Assembly (NCBI GenBank): GCA_012934845.2 | Contig: WNNJ02000694.1 | Span: 32,818 to 96,817 of the forward strand | Source: Pomphorhynchus laevis | Lineage: Eukaryota > Acanthocephala > Palaeacanthocephala > Echinorhynchida > Pomphorhynchidae | Length of the DNA: 64,000 bases | Direction: 5' to 3' | Shown: positions 54,241 through 64,000 of the stretch, in pieces | Position numbering within the stretch: the first letter of the stretch is position 1 | Layout of the letters: every line of letters starts with the position of its first letter | Notes under the pieces: generated by a model | Databases searched by the model: none | Told to the model about the DNA's origin: nothing | The model's input: the letters and a program-made list of their open reading frames with translations, nothing else | Made by a program: the position numbers and the translations under genes

Positions 54241-56903
54241 TTAAGTCCAAGGAACACCGCAGGAAAATAACAATGTGCCCATTAAAAAGTACAAGTAAAA
54301 ATAACTTAAAACAGGATCGCATTGCTTGATGTGATAATATATGTGATTTAAGCTTGTGAAATGTTCAGTTGTCCTTTTGTTTGTCTTATTGATTTGATAA
54401 TTTGCGTAATAATAAAGTAGCGGCGAACTGGAAAATAAAAATCTTGTCATGTCCTAAACGCACAAAAAATAATTTTGTATTAAATTGTAAAACATTTTGT
54501 GTGTTCTGAACTATCTAAATTCAGATTAAATTATATTTGAGGTTTATAGATAAATCATACGAGTATCGATTTTCGACATTTTTAAGTTTTCACAACTGAA
54601 AACGTTTTCAGTTGTGAGTATAATATAAGTTTGCATTTTGAATTTTAATTTCTAATTTATTAATTTTAATTATTGAATTATAATTTTGCTTTTGATTTTG
54701 TGATTTTGATTGTGCATTAGAAAGACTTAAGAAGGCTTTAAGCCGAAACGTTTCAATAAAAATTGTGTCTTTTAAATCTTTATGGTTAAATATATTTAAT
54801 TACAATCTAAATATTTGAGTCCTGAAATAAAAGTTGTCGTTAGAAACCGTTTTACCAGTTTCTAACGATAACTATAGCGATATATTTTTTCTGTAACATT
54901 CATTTACGTCTTTTTGTAAGTTTCTTAAGTGCGGGTAATATGCGAACACTTTATCTTGTTATTTCATTCGTTCGCGACATGTTCTACACATATCTTGTCA
55001 TTTTCCTGACAAGTTTAATCTGCCATTAAATGTCTAACTTTGTAGCCCTTGTAAGTAAATCTGTTGTTAATCTCTTAATATCTTTTTCGTAATAACTTGA
55101 ATTTTAGTATATATTTTTTGATTCTCAGCAGTCAACATGAATGGATATAGATTTTTCTACTTCCTTTAAGTTTCTTTAGTGACTTGAATCCTGCCATTTC
55201 CTGAACAACATATTTGATTATTATTTGTTCAACCGAAAATATGGAGAGTGGTTACCACCGCCTGAATGATATGTTTTCCCAAGTGCTTGATTATATGTGA
55301 TTACCTTTTTAATATTTATTTTTGATCCTCAATCTTAATTCTTGCAATTTCATTGTTCTTAGGTCACAATAGTAAATTCCTCTTACTGCAGAATGAGTCC
55401 TAATATCTGGTAATCAAAATCCTGGTTTTGAAAGTTTTACAATCCATTCATGACTCTTACTGAGTCATGATTTATGAGTTATGAGTCATGATTCATAAAT
55501 GACAACAAAAAATTAATAAATAAGGTCAATAAATCAGATTTTACAATATTTATGCAATAAAATCAAGTTTATGCTATAAAATAACTAAAAATAATACAGT
55601 ACATTCAAATCCTATCGGTCCCCGTCTTGTCAGCGATGCACAAAACGCAGTAGCATCGCCCATTGGATGGAAGCGCTCAGTATCTTCAACAAGAATTATG
55701 TAGACCGTCGCTCTCCTGGCATTGCCTTATTCGCCGACCTAATTCATGTATGCAGGAATTGTGTCTTCGCGTATATTGTATATATTATTGTAATTAATTG
55801 GTTGAGCAATTATTTAATTAGTTGAGCAACCAGAACTTTTATAATATATTATCTCTCAAAGTTTTTTTACGTTTTTTGCATTATTTAATTTTTCGTTTCA
55901 AAAAACTTCAATCTTGTGATTTACAACTATCTGGCAACTTACTTGAACGTGAATAAAAACTACAGCGAATGATACCAAAAATAGCAAATGGAATCCGTGG
56001 GATAAGAGTAACATGCTTGATAATAGTTTCTTTTTTGATATCATAATTCGAATCTGCCTAATGGTAAATATTAAAGTGTACACGGCATATGCGATCGTAG
56101 GTAAGGCAATAAGGAAATTAGGTAATTGGCGAAAAGACCAATATGCGAATGGCATTCCAACATTCCAATATTTAAGCTCAACATAAACGTAAGGCAAGAA
56201 CATCAATCTTTTATAACATATTGAAGGTACTCCACTATCGTTTGATGAATCACAAATTCTATGATACGAGTATATTTGGAATATGGCAAACGAAAATAAC
56301 GTCGGCATGCATATACAGAACAAGGCTTTCAATGAACTTATCAGTACGTTTGGTAAATGTAAACCACGATCCCTGACATCATTAATAATTAATATTGGAC
56401 TATATAAAAAAATGGAATTTACCATAGCATTTGAACGCACGAAACCACTAAGAAAACACAATATCGATGCATATGTAATCCATGTCCGATTGATAGACCA
56501 TAAAATGGCTAAGGTGATTAGGAAATATAATGACTCACTGTAAGATGCTGTAAAAAATATTGTGGCCGGGTTGATAGAAAACAAAAACGGCGTGAGGTTT
56601 TCATTTCCTGTCATAAATTTCGGGTGTAACGAAGAACTATCCAGCAATAAAACACAGAGTGCAGATAGGATTAAGTTCAAGAGGAAAGTAATTAGTTGTA
56701 TGTTTGGAGCTGAATTAAATAAGGTTGCTATAGTTCTGGCTAGCATGGGGAAACCGGGGAAAAAAGCTAAGCTAAATTCCTCCTTGTAACCATGTTCTGC
56801 AACTTGAAGAAAATGCTGTGCGTCCCAGTAGTTGAAACCTTTGAAAAACGCGAGTGGCGTAATAACCGAGTTGTTGTAATCAAGCCGAAAAGCATCCTCG
56901 CTT
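54241..56903 (-). CDS. PIGV: GPI mannosyltransferase 2 (PIG-V), 5' exon(s) missing
   Basis: Minus strand, two exons seen: 56903-55943 and 54453-54241 (stop at 54241), joined in phase 0 by a 1489-bp intron with a GTAAGT donor and a GCGTTTAG acceptor (HVQ|DMTRF). The first exon starts after a CACAG acceptor with RSEDAFRLD, then FKGFNYWDAQHFLQVAEHGY, LAFFPGFPML, SINPATIFFTASYSESLYF, FVRSNAMVNS and YWNVG...FRQLPNFLIALP. The last exon ends GTLLFSCGVPWT, like the family's LLHCNFLPWT. About 390 of ~490 aa are visible; the first ~30-40 residues must lie upstream but I could not find them. PIG-V is a multi-pass ER membrane enzyme adding the second mannose to GPI anchors. WDA in the first loop is the usual catalytic-site signature. 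Confidence 0.92.
54590..54617. repeat. Perfect 28-bp palindrome in the PIGV intron
   Basis: Centre at AACGTT (54601-54606), no loop, arm TCACAACTGAAAAC. Within the 1489-bp PIGV intron. A second hairpin lies at 54833-54847/54858-54872 with one G-T pair. Confidence 0.85.
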
Positions 56904-57699
56904 CTGTGATTTGGTAAAACATATACAGAAATAAGCTAAATATAAATACTTAATTAATTTTCAATTTAAAAACAAATGTCACAAGTGATAATCCAAACAA
57001 TCACACTTAATCATTTATTCACAGCACGAAAATTCAGTTTCCTTTTAACGGAAAAGGAGATTTTTCGGTGTACTAACACCGAAAAATCTTTTCCGAGTCG
57101 AATATACGTTTTACTAACTTTGTAAGACTTAAAAATAATTACTAAGGCATGTTGCTAGGCATGCTACCTATCCATCTACTGTAAGTTGATAAAATAGCCA
57201 ATGTTACGACAACTTGAATTTGTAAAAGTGAATTCTTAAAAAATTGTGGACATCAAATAATAAAAATAAAACAAAATAATTATGCAAAATAATTAATTAA
57301 ATATTTAATTATTTTATATTAAAAATTATTTAAAAAATTTATAAAATTATATGATAAATTAAATAACTTTTGTAATAAAAAATGTGAAAATTAAATGATA
57401 AATAATATTCAAAAATTGGAATACTTTAAAAGAGTGATCAGTCATAACTTGGTAATAATTATTGACTTGTTTCAGTTAAAGCTGAATTCTGTCATTTCTT
57501 AATAGTATTTACTGTTAAGTCAAATGAAATGCAAATTTAAAAATATTTTATATATAATCAACTTAATAAACGAACAATTCATACTAACAACGATCGGTTC
57601 GACTTGTATTTGTCTTGATTACGTTTTAATATTAACTTTAAAAAAAGTAAAATTTGCATGAAACCAAAGAGTAAAATTTGATTGATTCTAAGCAGTTAT
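56904..57699. other. PIGV upstream region
   Basis: Should contain the missing PIGV first exon or an intron, but I find no convincing short coding exon. A hairpin with 12-bp perfect arms (GATTTTTCGGTG) lies at 57059-57070/57077-57088. Confidence 0.4.
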
Positions 57700-57894
57700 T
57701 GTTACCATTAAAATTTTGATGACTATTTTTATCCTGTACTCTGCTTTATCCTATCTATAATTAACTTTTATCAAACTAATCACCTAAAGTTTGTTTCCTA
57801 TTTTAAGTTGATATACCTGGCAGTCATTGTTACAATTAAAATTTTGATGACAATTTTTATTCTGCACGTTACTTTAATCCTATCTATAATCCAA

Positions 57895-57940
57895 CAGCTG
57901 TACGCTACATTTCAGTATCGGTAGACCTCATCAGCTACTG
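57895..57940 (-). ncRNA. Candidate hammerhead ribozyme (minus strand)
   Basis: Minus-strand order: CAGTAG (57940-57935), CTGATGA (57934-57928), stem II GGT/ACT with an 8-base loop (57927-57914), GAAA (57913-57910), TGTAGCG, then UA (57902-57901) and CAGCTG (57900-57895). Core intact. Stem I has one mismatch (A-A at the second pair). Relative to the 47-kb copy, the first stem II pair is G-U instead of A-U, so pairing is retained. Confidence 0.6.
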
Positions 57941-57964
57941 ACCAATACCTATGTTTCACGTTTC

Positions 57965-58546
57965 GGTCCTTTTAATGCTGGCTTAAGATTATTCGACTCG
58001 TCTGCTCTATTGATCAGATTGAATGAAACATTTTCATCATGCATTTTTCAAATTTAATTGAAATCATTTTTGATTTTAAATTAGATCCGCATTGTTAATA
58101 AAAGGTTTTACGCTGATTTAATTTGAGATCATAATAGATTTCAATTAAATTTACAAAATGTAAGATGAAAGTCTTTTATTAAATTTAATTGTCAGTAAAG
58201 CAGACGATTCGAGTGATCGTCAGCCAGCATTAAAATGACCGAAACGTGAAACGTAGGTCCTTTTAATGCTGGCTTAAGATTATTCGACTCGTCTGCTCTA
58301 TTGATCAGATTGAATGAAACATTTTCATCGTGCATTTTTCAAATTTAATTGAAATCATTTTTGATTTTAAATTAGATCCGCATTGTTAATAAAAGGTTTT
58401 ACGCTGATTTAATTTGAGATCATAATAGATTTCAATTAAATTTACAAAATGTAAGATGAAAGTCTTTTATTAAATTTAATTGTCAGTAAAGCAGACGATT
58501 CGAGTGATCGTCAGCCAGCATTAAAATGACCGAAACGTGAAACGTA
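57965..58546. repeat. 291-bp tandem duplication in array 2
   Basis: 57965-58255 and 58256-58546 are almost identical (I noticed one to a few differences, such as CATCATGC versus CATCGTGC). Each unit is itself a quasi-palindrome: the left half reads AATGCTGGCTTAAGATTATT and the right half ends with its near reverse complement around CAGCCAGCATT. Recent event inside an older array. Confidence 0.85.
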
Positions 58547-59530
58547 GGTATTGGATCAGTAACTGATGAGGTTACTACCAATATTAAAATGTAGAGTGCC
58601 GGCTTATAAATATGATCAAGGCAACGTGCAGGATAAAACAATAGTTATCGAAATTTCAATGATAACTGTAATATATTTAAAATATATAAAAAGATATTAT
58701 TGTAATATAATAAAATACATTTATATTATAAAATGATAATATTTATATAATAAATACATCTATTAAATATTATATATAACATTATTTCTGGACGCTGCTT
58801 TAATCCCATCTATAAGCCAACAACATTACGCTACATTTCAGTATTAGTGGTTCTCGGCAGCTACGGATCCAATACCTACGTTTCAGGTTTTGGTTCGTTT
58901 AATGTTGGCTGACAATCACTCGACTCTACTGTATTGACAAAATTAGACTGGTCGAGTGGCAAACAACATTAAAGGACCAAAATGTGAAACGTCGGTATTT
59001 GATCAGTTGCTGATAAGATCCGCCAATACTAAAATGTAGCCTACCGCCGTAACGTACTACTATTCACTATGATGACATGTTTTCATCGATAGGATTAAAG
59101 CAGCGTGAGAATAAAAAATAGTCATCAAAATTTAAATGGTAACAATGCTGCACAGGTATATCAACTTTAAATTAGGAAGCAAACTTTATATGACTAGTCT
59201 GACAAATTGTAATCATTAGGAAAAATAGTTAAGTTTTCAAATTAATGGTAGAACCATCCCCAACCAACGAAGATTTAATTTGAGATCAAAAATGATTCCA
59301 ATTAAATTTGTAAAATGTAAGACGAGTCTTTTATTAAATCTAATTACCAATAAAGCAGACAACTTGAGTGTTCGTCAGCCAACATTAAAAGGACCGAAAC
59401 GTGAAACATAGGTATTGGATCCGTAGCTGCAGAGGTCAACTAATATTGAAATGTAGCTTACTGTTGTTGGCTTATAGATAGAATTAAAGCATAATGCAGA
59501 ATAAAAATAGTCATCAAAATTTCAATTATG

Positions 59531-60280
59531 AATTAATGTGTTAACAGTTTATTTGCCTACAATAGTGTCTGCAGATACAAGTCCACACCCATGAACTTTT
59601 AGTGAACCGAGCCATGGTTTGGACCATTTGTGCCTCGAGACCCGTAAGAACTTTCGATACATAATGCATGATTATGGAAAATACTGCTAGTTGTCGGATT
59701 AGCAGTAGGCGCTAGTATTCGAAATTATTAGACTATGTGTTTTAGTTATTTGTTATCCTTACCAAGCATATGATGTTGTGTAATAACAATAAATTATAGG
59801 CAATTAATTGCTAATAATTTATGATGTTTAACATAAGTTATTCTTGATAAATTTGATAAATATTTCATAACTTTTTTCTGTTTTGTATAAAATCTAAAAA
59901 AGTATTCACCTGTAATATTAACACTCCACATCTGCATTTTATAAAGAATACAAAAGACCTTGAATTCATAATAGTAGAATACTTAATCTAAAATAATTTA
60001 ATACATAATAAAACAAACTTAATTAATTGTAAATGTAATTTACAGGATTCTACTTAAAATTTAATTTTACCGTTCTCGTGAATGAAATGAGTTTTATTTT
60101 AATGTCGAACAAGTTCTCGAGACTTTTTGATCTGCGAACAAGTTTCAACATTTTAGAGTTTTTAAGCGCATTTAAAATTTCCCCAGTTATCAAGCTAATC
60201 TCAGAAGAACCTTTAGAATACGAATTACTTTGGCTGTTGTTTGTTTATATTTATACACTTTGTATAATATTATAAATGTA
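59531..60280. other. Noncoding gap
   Basis: A G+C-richer patch at 59570-59680 can be read on the minus strand as a stop-free ~40-codon stretch (VLTGLEAQMVQTMARFTKSS), unrecognised. A 65-codon plus frame at 60078-60275 has no motif. No gene called. Confidence 0.35.
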
Positions 60281-60761
60281 TTATTAAATAATATTATTTT
60301 TAAATATTTTTATAATTTTATAAGATATACTTTCTTCAACAGTTTTTGGTATCATTTTTATACACTTTTCCAATATATTTTGTTTGATAAATAGTCCGCA
60401 CCGATTGGATTCTTCGGGGGGGGGTGAAAGACCCCGAGTGGTTCAATCAAAAAGCGGCGTGTTGGATCGGTTAGGGGCTCAGATCCCCTTGGATTTGAGG
60501 CCATAATAAGAAGAGGACGACTAAGAAGTGGCATTTTTGGACTGACTGCTCTTTTGACAGACATACTGTTATGACACTTACGGCACACTTATGATATTTG
60601 CTTCTTGCTTTTGTTTGTTATTAATAAAGTCTTTATTTATTATTTATTATTAAATAATATTATTTGTAAATATTTTAAAATTTTTTATAAGATATACTTT
60701 CTTTAACAGTTTTTGGTATCATTTTTATACACTTTTCCAATATATTTTATTTGATAAATAA
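60281..60761. repeat. 113-bp direct repeats flanking a 254-bp G+C-richer insert
   Basis: 60281-60392 and 60647-60761 are near-identical AT-rich repeats (both contain GATATACTTTCTT and ACAGTTTTTGGTATCATTTT). The insert 60393-60646 is G+C-richer, has a G10 run at 60416-60425, and ends with AATAAAGTCTTTATTTATT. Its ORF (60358-60588, minus) has no recognised domain. Unknown element or a duplication with an insertion. Confidence 0.6.
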
Positions 60762-60820
60762 GATTAATATATTTTATAATTTATTTTATAATCTAAAATT
60801 ATTAATTTTATAATTAATAA

Positions 60821-60960
60821 TCGTTCAGTTCTGAGCAAGTCCCATTTGCGCGGACTTACTGTTAGTTGGCTGAGTGTTTCGCGTCGAAACGCACACTATC
60901 GACTGTGTCATCCGTCGTCGTGAGCGAATAAGTTGATACTGTGCAATTAACCTATGATCC
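60821..60960 (+). promoter_or_regulatory. Candidate promoter / 5' leader of the 61.5-kb gene
   Basis: A CpG-bearing stretch in AT-rich flanks. TCAGTT at 60825-60830 matches the arthropod initiator (TCAGT), and GGACTT at 60852-60857 lies near the usual downstream element spacing, about 2 bases off. An exon-intron structure is plausible: a TATATTTTCAG acceptor ends near 61044. Inferred only. Confidence 0.3.
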
Positions 60961-61205
60961 TCTTGCAAAAGCGTGAATCTTTAAATTGGGCTGGTCCTCG
61001 ACGCGAGGAATTCTATTTTGTAATTTTATAATTTTATATTTTCAGATAAAATATTCTCACGGTATATATTCGTCTTACACATGCATCATTTAGTAAAAAA
61101 AACAAATTTTTATATATCAGCGAGGTCAATAGGGATTTATTAGGGTAAAATACGCTCTTGTCTATAAGGGATGATGTTATTACGCTAAAAATAATTTGGG
61201 AAATC

Positions 61206-61277
61206 ATGGCAAAACTATCTCACAAAGATATCAAGGATATCTTCGAAGTATTTGGATCAGTAGATTTTATTAGTTAG
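61206..61277 (+). other. Small open frame upstream of the 61.5-kb gene
   Basis: ATCATGG context start; 23 codons, MAKLSHKDIKDIFEVFGSVD and a stop. Non-repetitive and protein-like. It might be a first coding exon (a GTAGAT donor-like site overlaps its end) or an upstream ORF. Not recognised. Confidence 0.25.
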
Positions 61278-61476
61278 AAAACTTGATGTTTCCATTGTAT
61301 TTTTGTTTTAAAATGTGATTTTCTATTTTAAGCATTGCATGATCACAGATTTGCAAGTGTTTTTAATCAAACAAAAGATTTTTATTTCGTTGATATTTTA
61401 TTTGATGTGTACGCAAGAAAAATTTTCAATAAAAACGTTACATAAATTAAAATAAAAGTACAAGGTACAAAGTAAA

Positions 61477-62175
61477 ATGTGGTCCAGTCATCTTGAAGAT
61501 TTAGGAAATTGTCGAACAGGCCATGTACTTAGGATTAACGTTGATGTACGAGAAAGTACGTGTGCTAGTAGTGATGATGACGATGATGAGAATGCTTGTT
61601 GGTTGAATACAGGTTTAACGGCAGCGTTTGAATCGTATAACAATAGAAACCAATGTGGTAATAAATTGAACAGATTATTGAAAATACTTAATCAAATTCC
61701 AGTACGTCCAACGGATGCCTTCGAGTCGAAATCCGAAGCGGCTCAGAGCACAAATGAATGTAACAACGAATTCAACAAATCATTAAAAATACTTAATCAA
61801 ATTACGGGATGCTGTAACGAAACGTGTTCATCAATATCTTCTTTAATGGATTTATTTAAAATGTTAAATAATCAAAAGTGCCAAAGATACTTTGACCGTC
61901 AAAGCCATTTTGAATTCAAAGACACTCTTAATGATATTAATAAAAACCTTCAGAAAATTGCTTTAAAATTGAGCTCTAATGCATCAACCACTGCCGTAGT
62001 ACCAAAAATATCGACAAATGACGAAATTCCAAGGGAAAATTGTTCGAAACAAAACCATGGGAACGTTTGTCAAAACGATTTATTTTCTTCAGAATCAATC
62101 AAGGAAGAACCAATTGATCAGTCATCGTTTGAAATGGCTAAGATAATGCTGTCGAGATCAAAATTGGCAAAATAG
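61477..62175 (+). CDS. Unrecognised protein, probable host gene
   Basis: 232-aa frame from MWSSHLEDLGN; the frame stays open seven codons upstream, with a possible acceptor near 61464, so the true start may be in an earlier exon. Seen in the sequence: an acidic run DDDDDE (33-38), a repeated helical unit (NKLNRLLKILNQI at 62-74 and NEFNKSLKILNQI at 97-109), Cys pairs (GCCNETC at 111-117), a predicted helical region around 125-165, and IKEEPIDQ (208-215), a match to the SUMO-attachment consensus (hydrophobic-K-x-E). No catalytic motif or membrane segment. Balanced composition in AT-rich DNA and no resemblance to the transposable elements argue for a host gene, perhaps a nuclear factor; the function is unknown to me. 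Confidence 0.6.
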   Translation: MWSSHLEDLGNCRTGHVLRINVDVRESTCASSDDDDDENACWLNTGLTAAFESYNNRNQCGNKLNRLLKILNQIPVRPTDAFESKSEAAQSTNECNNEFNKSLKILNQITGCCNETCSSISSLMDLFKMLNNQKCQRYFDRQSHFEFKDTLNDINKNLQKIALKLSSNASTTAVVPKISTNDEIPRENCSKQNHGNVCQNDLFSSESIKEEPIDQSSFEMAKIMLSRSKLAK

Positions 62176-62985
62176 AAAACTTTAATAACCGGTCGAAAAT
62201 CGAACAAATTTTAAAATTTTTACTTTATGAAAATTATATTTTTATTGCACATAAACAAAACAATGAAATCCATTTAATTGTTTCTTTCAGTAATTATTTT
62301 GCTTTAATTTTTATAACTTGTGATTAAATTCAAAATTGTCAATGATATTCTTGATCTTACTTTAAAACTCAAACATCTAAACTCACGAAAATGCGACCGA
62401 GAGCCACCTTAAAATTAATAATGCTTAACAATTGATCTATATATTGATGTCTAATTGATTGGGTGCAATCACGTTAATAAAAACAGTTGTCCATCGGGAC
62501 TGGACTGTTAGGAGTGACAGAGTTTACAATTCTCGCAGAATTGCATACATATTTTAATTTCAAATTGTAAACTGAGTTACTATACATATTGACGAGACTG
62601 TTGATATTATTTCACTTGAACAAAACGCTGACATTTGATAAATCGAAGTTAATTAAGCTAGCGAATATAATCATTTACTGATTATATACTTATAGAATGT
62701 TGGAGTTGTAATGCTTAAATTATGCAATTATAATTTATAATTATTTAAAGACAAAATTAATTTATCAATGTCACAAAATCCTGATTATCTAACGTCAAAC
62801 AATTCACGATCGAAAGTTCTCGATCTGTTGGATACATTTCCGGACGAAAACAATAACCAAAAGCGTTTTAATTTGTGAAAATGTAAGTTCAACCATCTAT
62901 CAAATCAATAAGATAGCAATCAAAGATGACATCTTAATCAAAGAGTGTACGTTATTTGTGCGTCATTTGAGTAGTGACATTTTTA
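62176..62985. other. Noncoding gap
   Basis: No supported gene or repeat. A possible 3' UTR of the preceding gene; AT-rich. Confidence 0.4.
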
Positions 62986-62989
62986 TTTA

Positions 62990-63610
62990 GACAAATAAAA
63001 TGTGTCCCAATGGGAGGTAATAGTAGCCTAATTATAGCTGACTTGTTTTTAAGCTTTATATAATATGAATTTGTTCATAACTGTGTAAAAAACAAATTTA
63101 AACTATATAAAGATATGAATATATTAATAATATATTATTATTAATAATATATTAATAATTTTTAATAGTATATTAATAATTTTTGTTCAATAAGTGAACA
63201 CATTTACCCAGGTAGCCTTATTCTTAATAAAACCAATATTAATGATAAAGAAGGTGTATATCTAGATATGAACATTAAATTAACATTAACTAAAACTACT
63301 ATTAATTTATATCGTAAAGATGACATATTTAAATTTACAAGAAACATATTTTTGCATGAGCATTCATGCATACCATATAATATAAAATATAATACATTAA
63401 ATAATGAAATTTTAAGAATTGCAACAATATGTAATGATATTGGCTTTCTTCAAAATCATTTAAATAATTTAATAGATACATATTTTAAACTAGGATTACT
63501 ATAAAAATAACATCAAGCAGAAAATAGTAAAATATATAAATCAACACAATAATATTAAAATAAATTTAAAATCATTAGCAGAAAATGTTTATGGATTAAT
63601 AAATAATATT
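62990..63610 (+). mobile_element. Truncated PLE copy
   Basis: Begins in the RT with a PMGGN.S-type block (63001-63035), followed by EFVHNCV (63066), a short TATTAATAATAT-rich insertion, then 63268-63504: MNIKLTLTKTTINLYRKDDI, FLHEHSCIPYNIKYNTLNNE, almost identical in protein to the C-terminus of the 44-kb PLE. Near identity indicates recent movement. The catalytic YIDD block is missing. No 3' module follows before the next copy begins. Confidence 0.8.
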
Positions 63611-63635
63611 AGTTGTATTATAATAAGATACTTGA

Positions 63636-64000
63636 AAAGGTGTTTCAATGGGAGGTAATAGTATCCCATTTAGAGAAATAAATTTAAACTGCTAATATTA
63701 TCAAATTTCCAAAATTATATAAAAAAAATTAAATTTTTATTTCACGAATTTCTAAAACATTTTTATGGATAATAAATAATATACTTGGAATTAGAATAAG
63801 ATATTAGATAATCAAATTTTATCAGATGAAATACGTCATTAGCATGTGTTTGCCCCCGCTGCTATGTTGGGTCGAGGAATATGGTGAAAACCTAATAACA
63901 TAGTAGTGTTTTCTGATGATCTCTATTCCTTATTCGAATAAATCGTATATTATTTATTAGTCAATTTAATAAAATTGACTTTTATTCTAAATTTTAATTT
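63636..64000 (+). mobile_element. Second truncated PLE, with 3' terminal module
   Basis: VSMGGNSIPF (63642-63671) is a second PMGGN.SP-like block, so another copy starts 30 bp after the end of the previous one. Most of the RT is absent. The C-terminal end (ATTTTTATGGATAATAAATA near 63755), the AATTAGAATAAGATA word and the structured module (63820-63920) follow, with the TTATTTATTAGTCAAT end running to the window edge. Confidence 0.7.
63820..63920 (+). ncRNA. PLE terminal structured module, copy 6
   Basis: CTGCTATGTT pairs with AACATAGTAG; the inner AAATACG/TGTGTTT stem is weakened; CTGATGA at 63913-63919 can pair with the TCAGATGA block at 63822. The possible pseudoknot (CCCCC with GGTG) is lost in this copy. 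Confidence 0.45.

Larger units (their letters stand above)
57700..59530. repeat. Ribozyme-bearing repeat array 2 (retrozyme-like)
   Basis: The same family as at 45985-47440. Minus-strand monomers at about 57800-58100 and 58780-58920, plus-strand ones at about 58100-58680 and 58960-59530, so the array is a mosaic of both orientations. Hammerhead-equivalent positions: 57895-57940 (-, intact core), 58563 (+, box 2 changed to AAAA), 59010 (+, CTGATAA) and about 59430 (+, changed). Monomer ends carry GGTATATCAACTT. About 20-50 substitutions per monomer separate copies. Confidence 0.75.

Noticed and set aside
55610-55770. G+C-richer patch possibly encoding a retroelement fragment
   Set aside because: No reading frame gave a motif I trust.
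56283-56543. Plus-strand ORFs 56283-56543 and 56562-56789
   Set aside because: They lie antisense to the clear PIGV exon.
60416-60425. G-quadruplex from the G run
   Set aside because: A single G10 run without three further G tracts nearby; cannot form a standard intramolecular quadruplex.

Overview
This is an AT-rich eukaryotic window, most likely from an arthropod and probably an insect. Three host genes are recognisable: ZNHIT1 (2.5 kb), DPY30 (17.5 kb, one small intron) and PIGV (54.2-56.9 kb, at least one long intron). A fourth open frame at 61.5 kb looks like a host gene that I cannot name. Everything else is sparse noncoding DNA packed with retroelements in many states of decay. I cannot fix the species. 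There are no tRNA or rRNA genes, no CRISPR and no operons.

Layout. 0-5.2 kb: copies of a CR1/L2-like LINE (called LINE-a here) around ZNHIT1. 5.2-10.5 kb: other LINE fragments, Penelope-like element (PLE) ends and a small inverted-repeat insertion. 10.7-13.5 kb, 21.2-26.8 kb and 32.2-34.3 kb: a second retroelement family (called RLE family here). It has an N-terminal Cys-rich domain, an RT with a YADD motif, and a C-terminal CCHC plus restriction-like endonuclease-type region, and it sits at (TAA)n tracts. 15.5-16 kb: a LINE scrap split by a long (AT)n tract. 18.8-20.8 kb: a Ty3/Gypsy gag-protease fossil with a tandem duplication. 27-31.8 kb: the most complete LINE-a copy (ORF1, endonuclease, RT, 3' tail). 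34.3-41.3 kb: another LINE-a copy, repeats, PLE ends and more LINE scraps. 43.8-46 kb: the best PLE copy, with sequence features like Naiad/Chlamys-type PLEs. 46-47.4 kb and 57.7-59.5 kb: arrays of a roughly 335-450 bp repeat in both orientations. 52.9-53.9 kb: a decayed Tc1/mariner transposase. 63-64 kb: two more truncated PLE copies in tandem.

Most interesting. The 46-47 kb and 58-59 kb arrays carry what reads as a minimal type I hammerhead ribozyme with a very short stem III. Core bases and a cleavable U-A are intact at 47008-47053 (+) and 57895-57940 (-). Tandem repeats of a few hundred bp with such hammerheads, in a genome with PLEs, match what is known of metazoan retrozymes. Separately, the PLE 3' ends carry a recurring 100-bp structured module (at least six copies here) with a conserved stem, a compensated hairpin and a possible pseudoknot. 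LINE-a 3' ends share a short hairpin with compensatory base changes. Short perfect snap-back hairpins of unrelated sequence are scattered through the noncoding DNA far more often than I would expect by chance.
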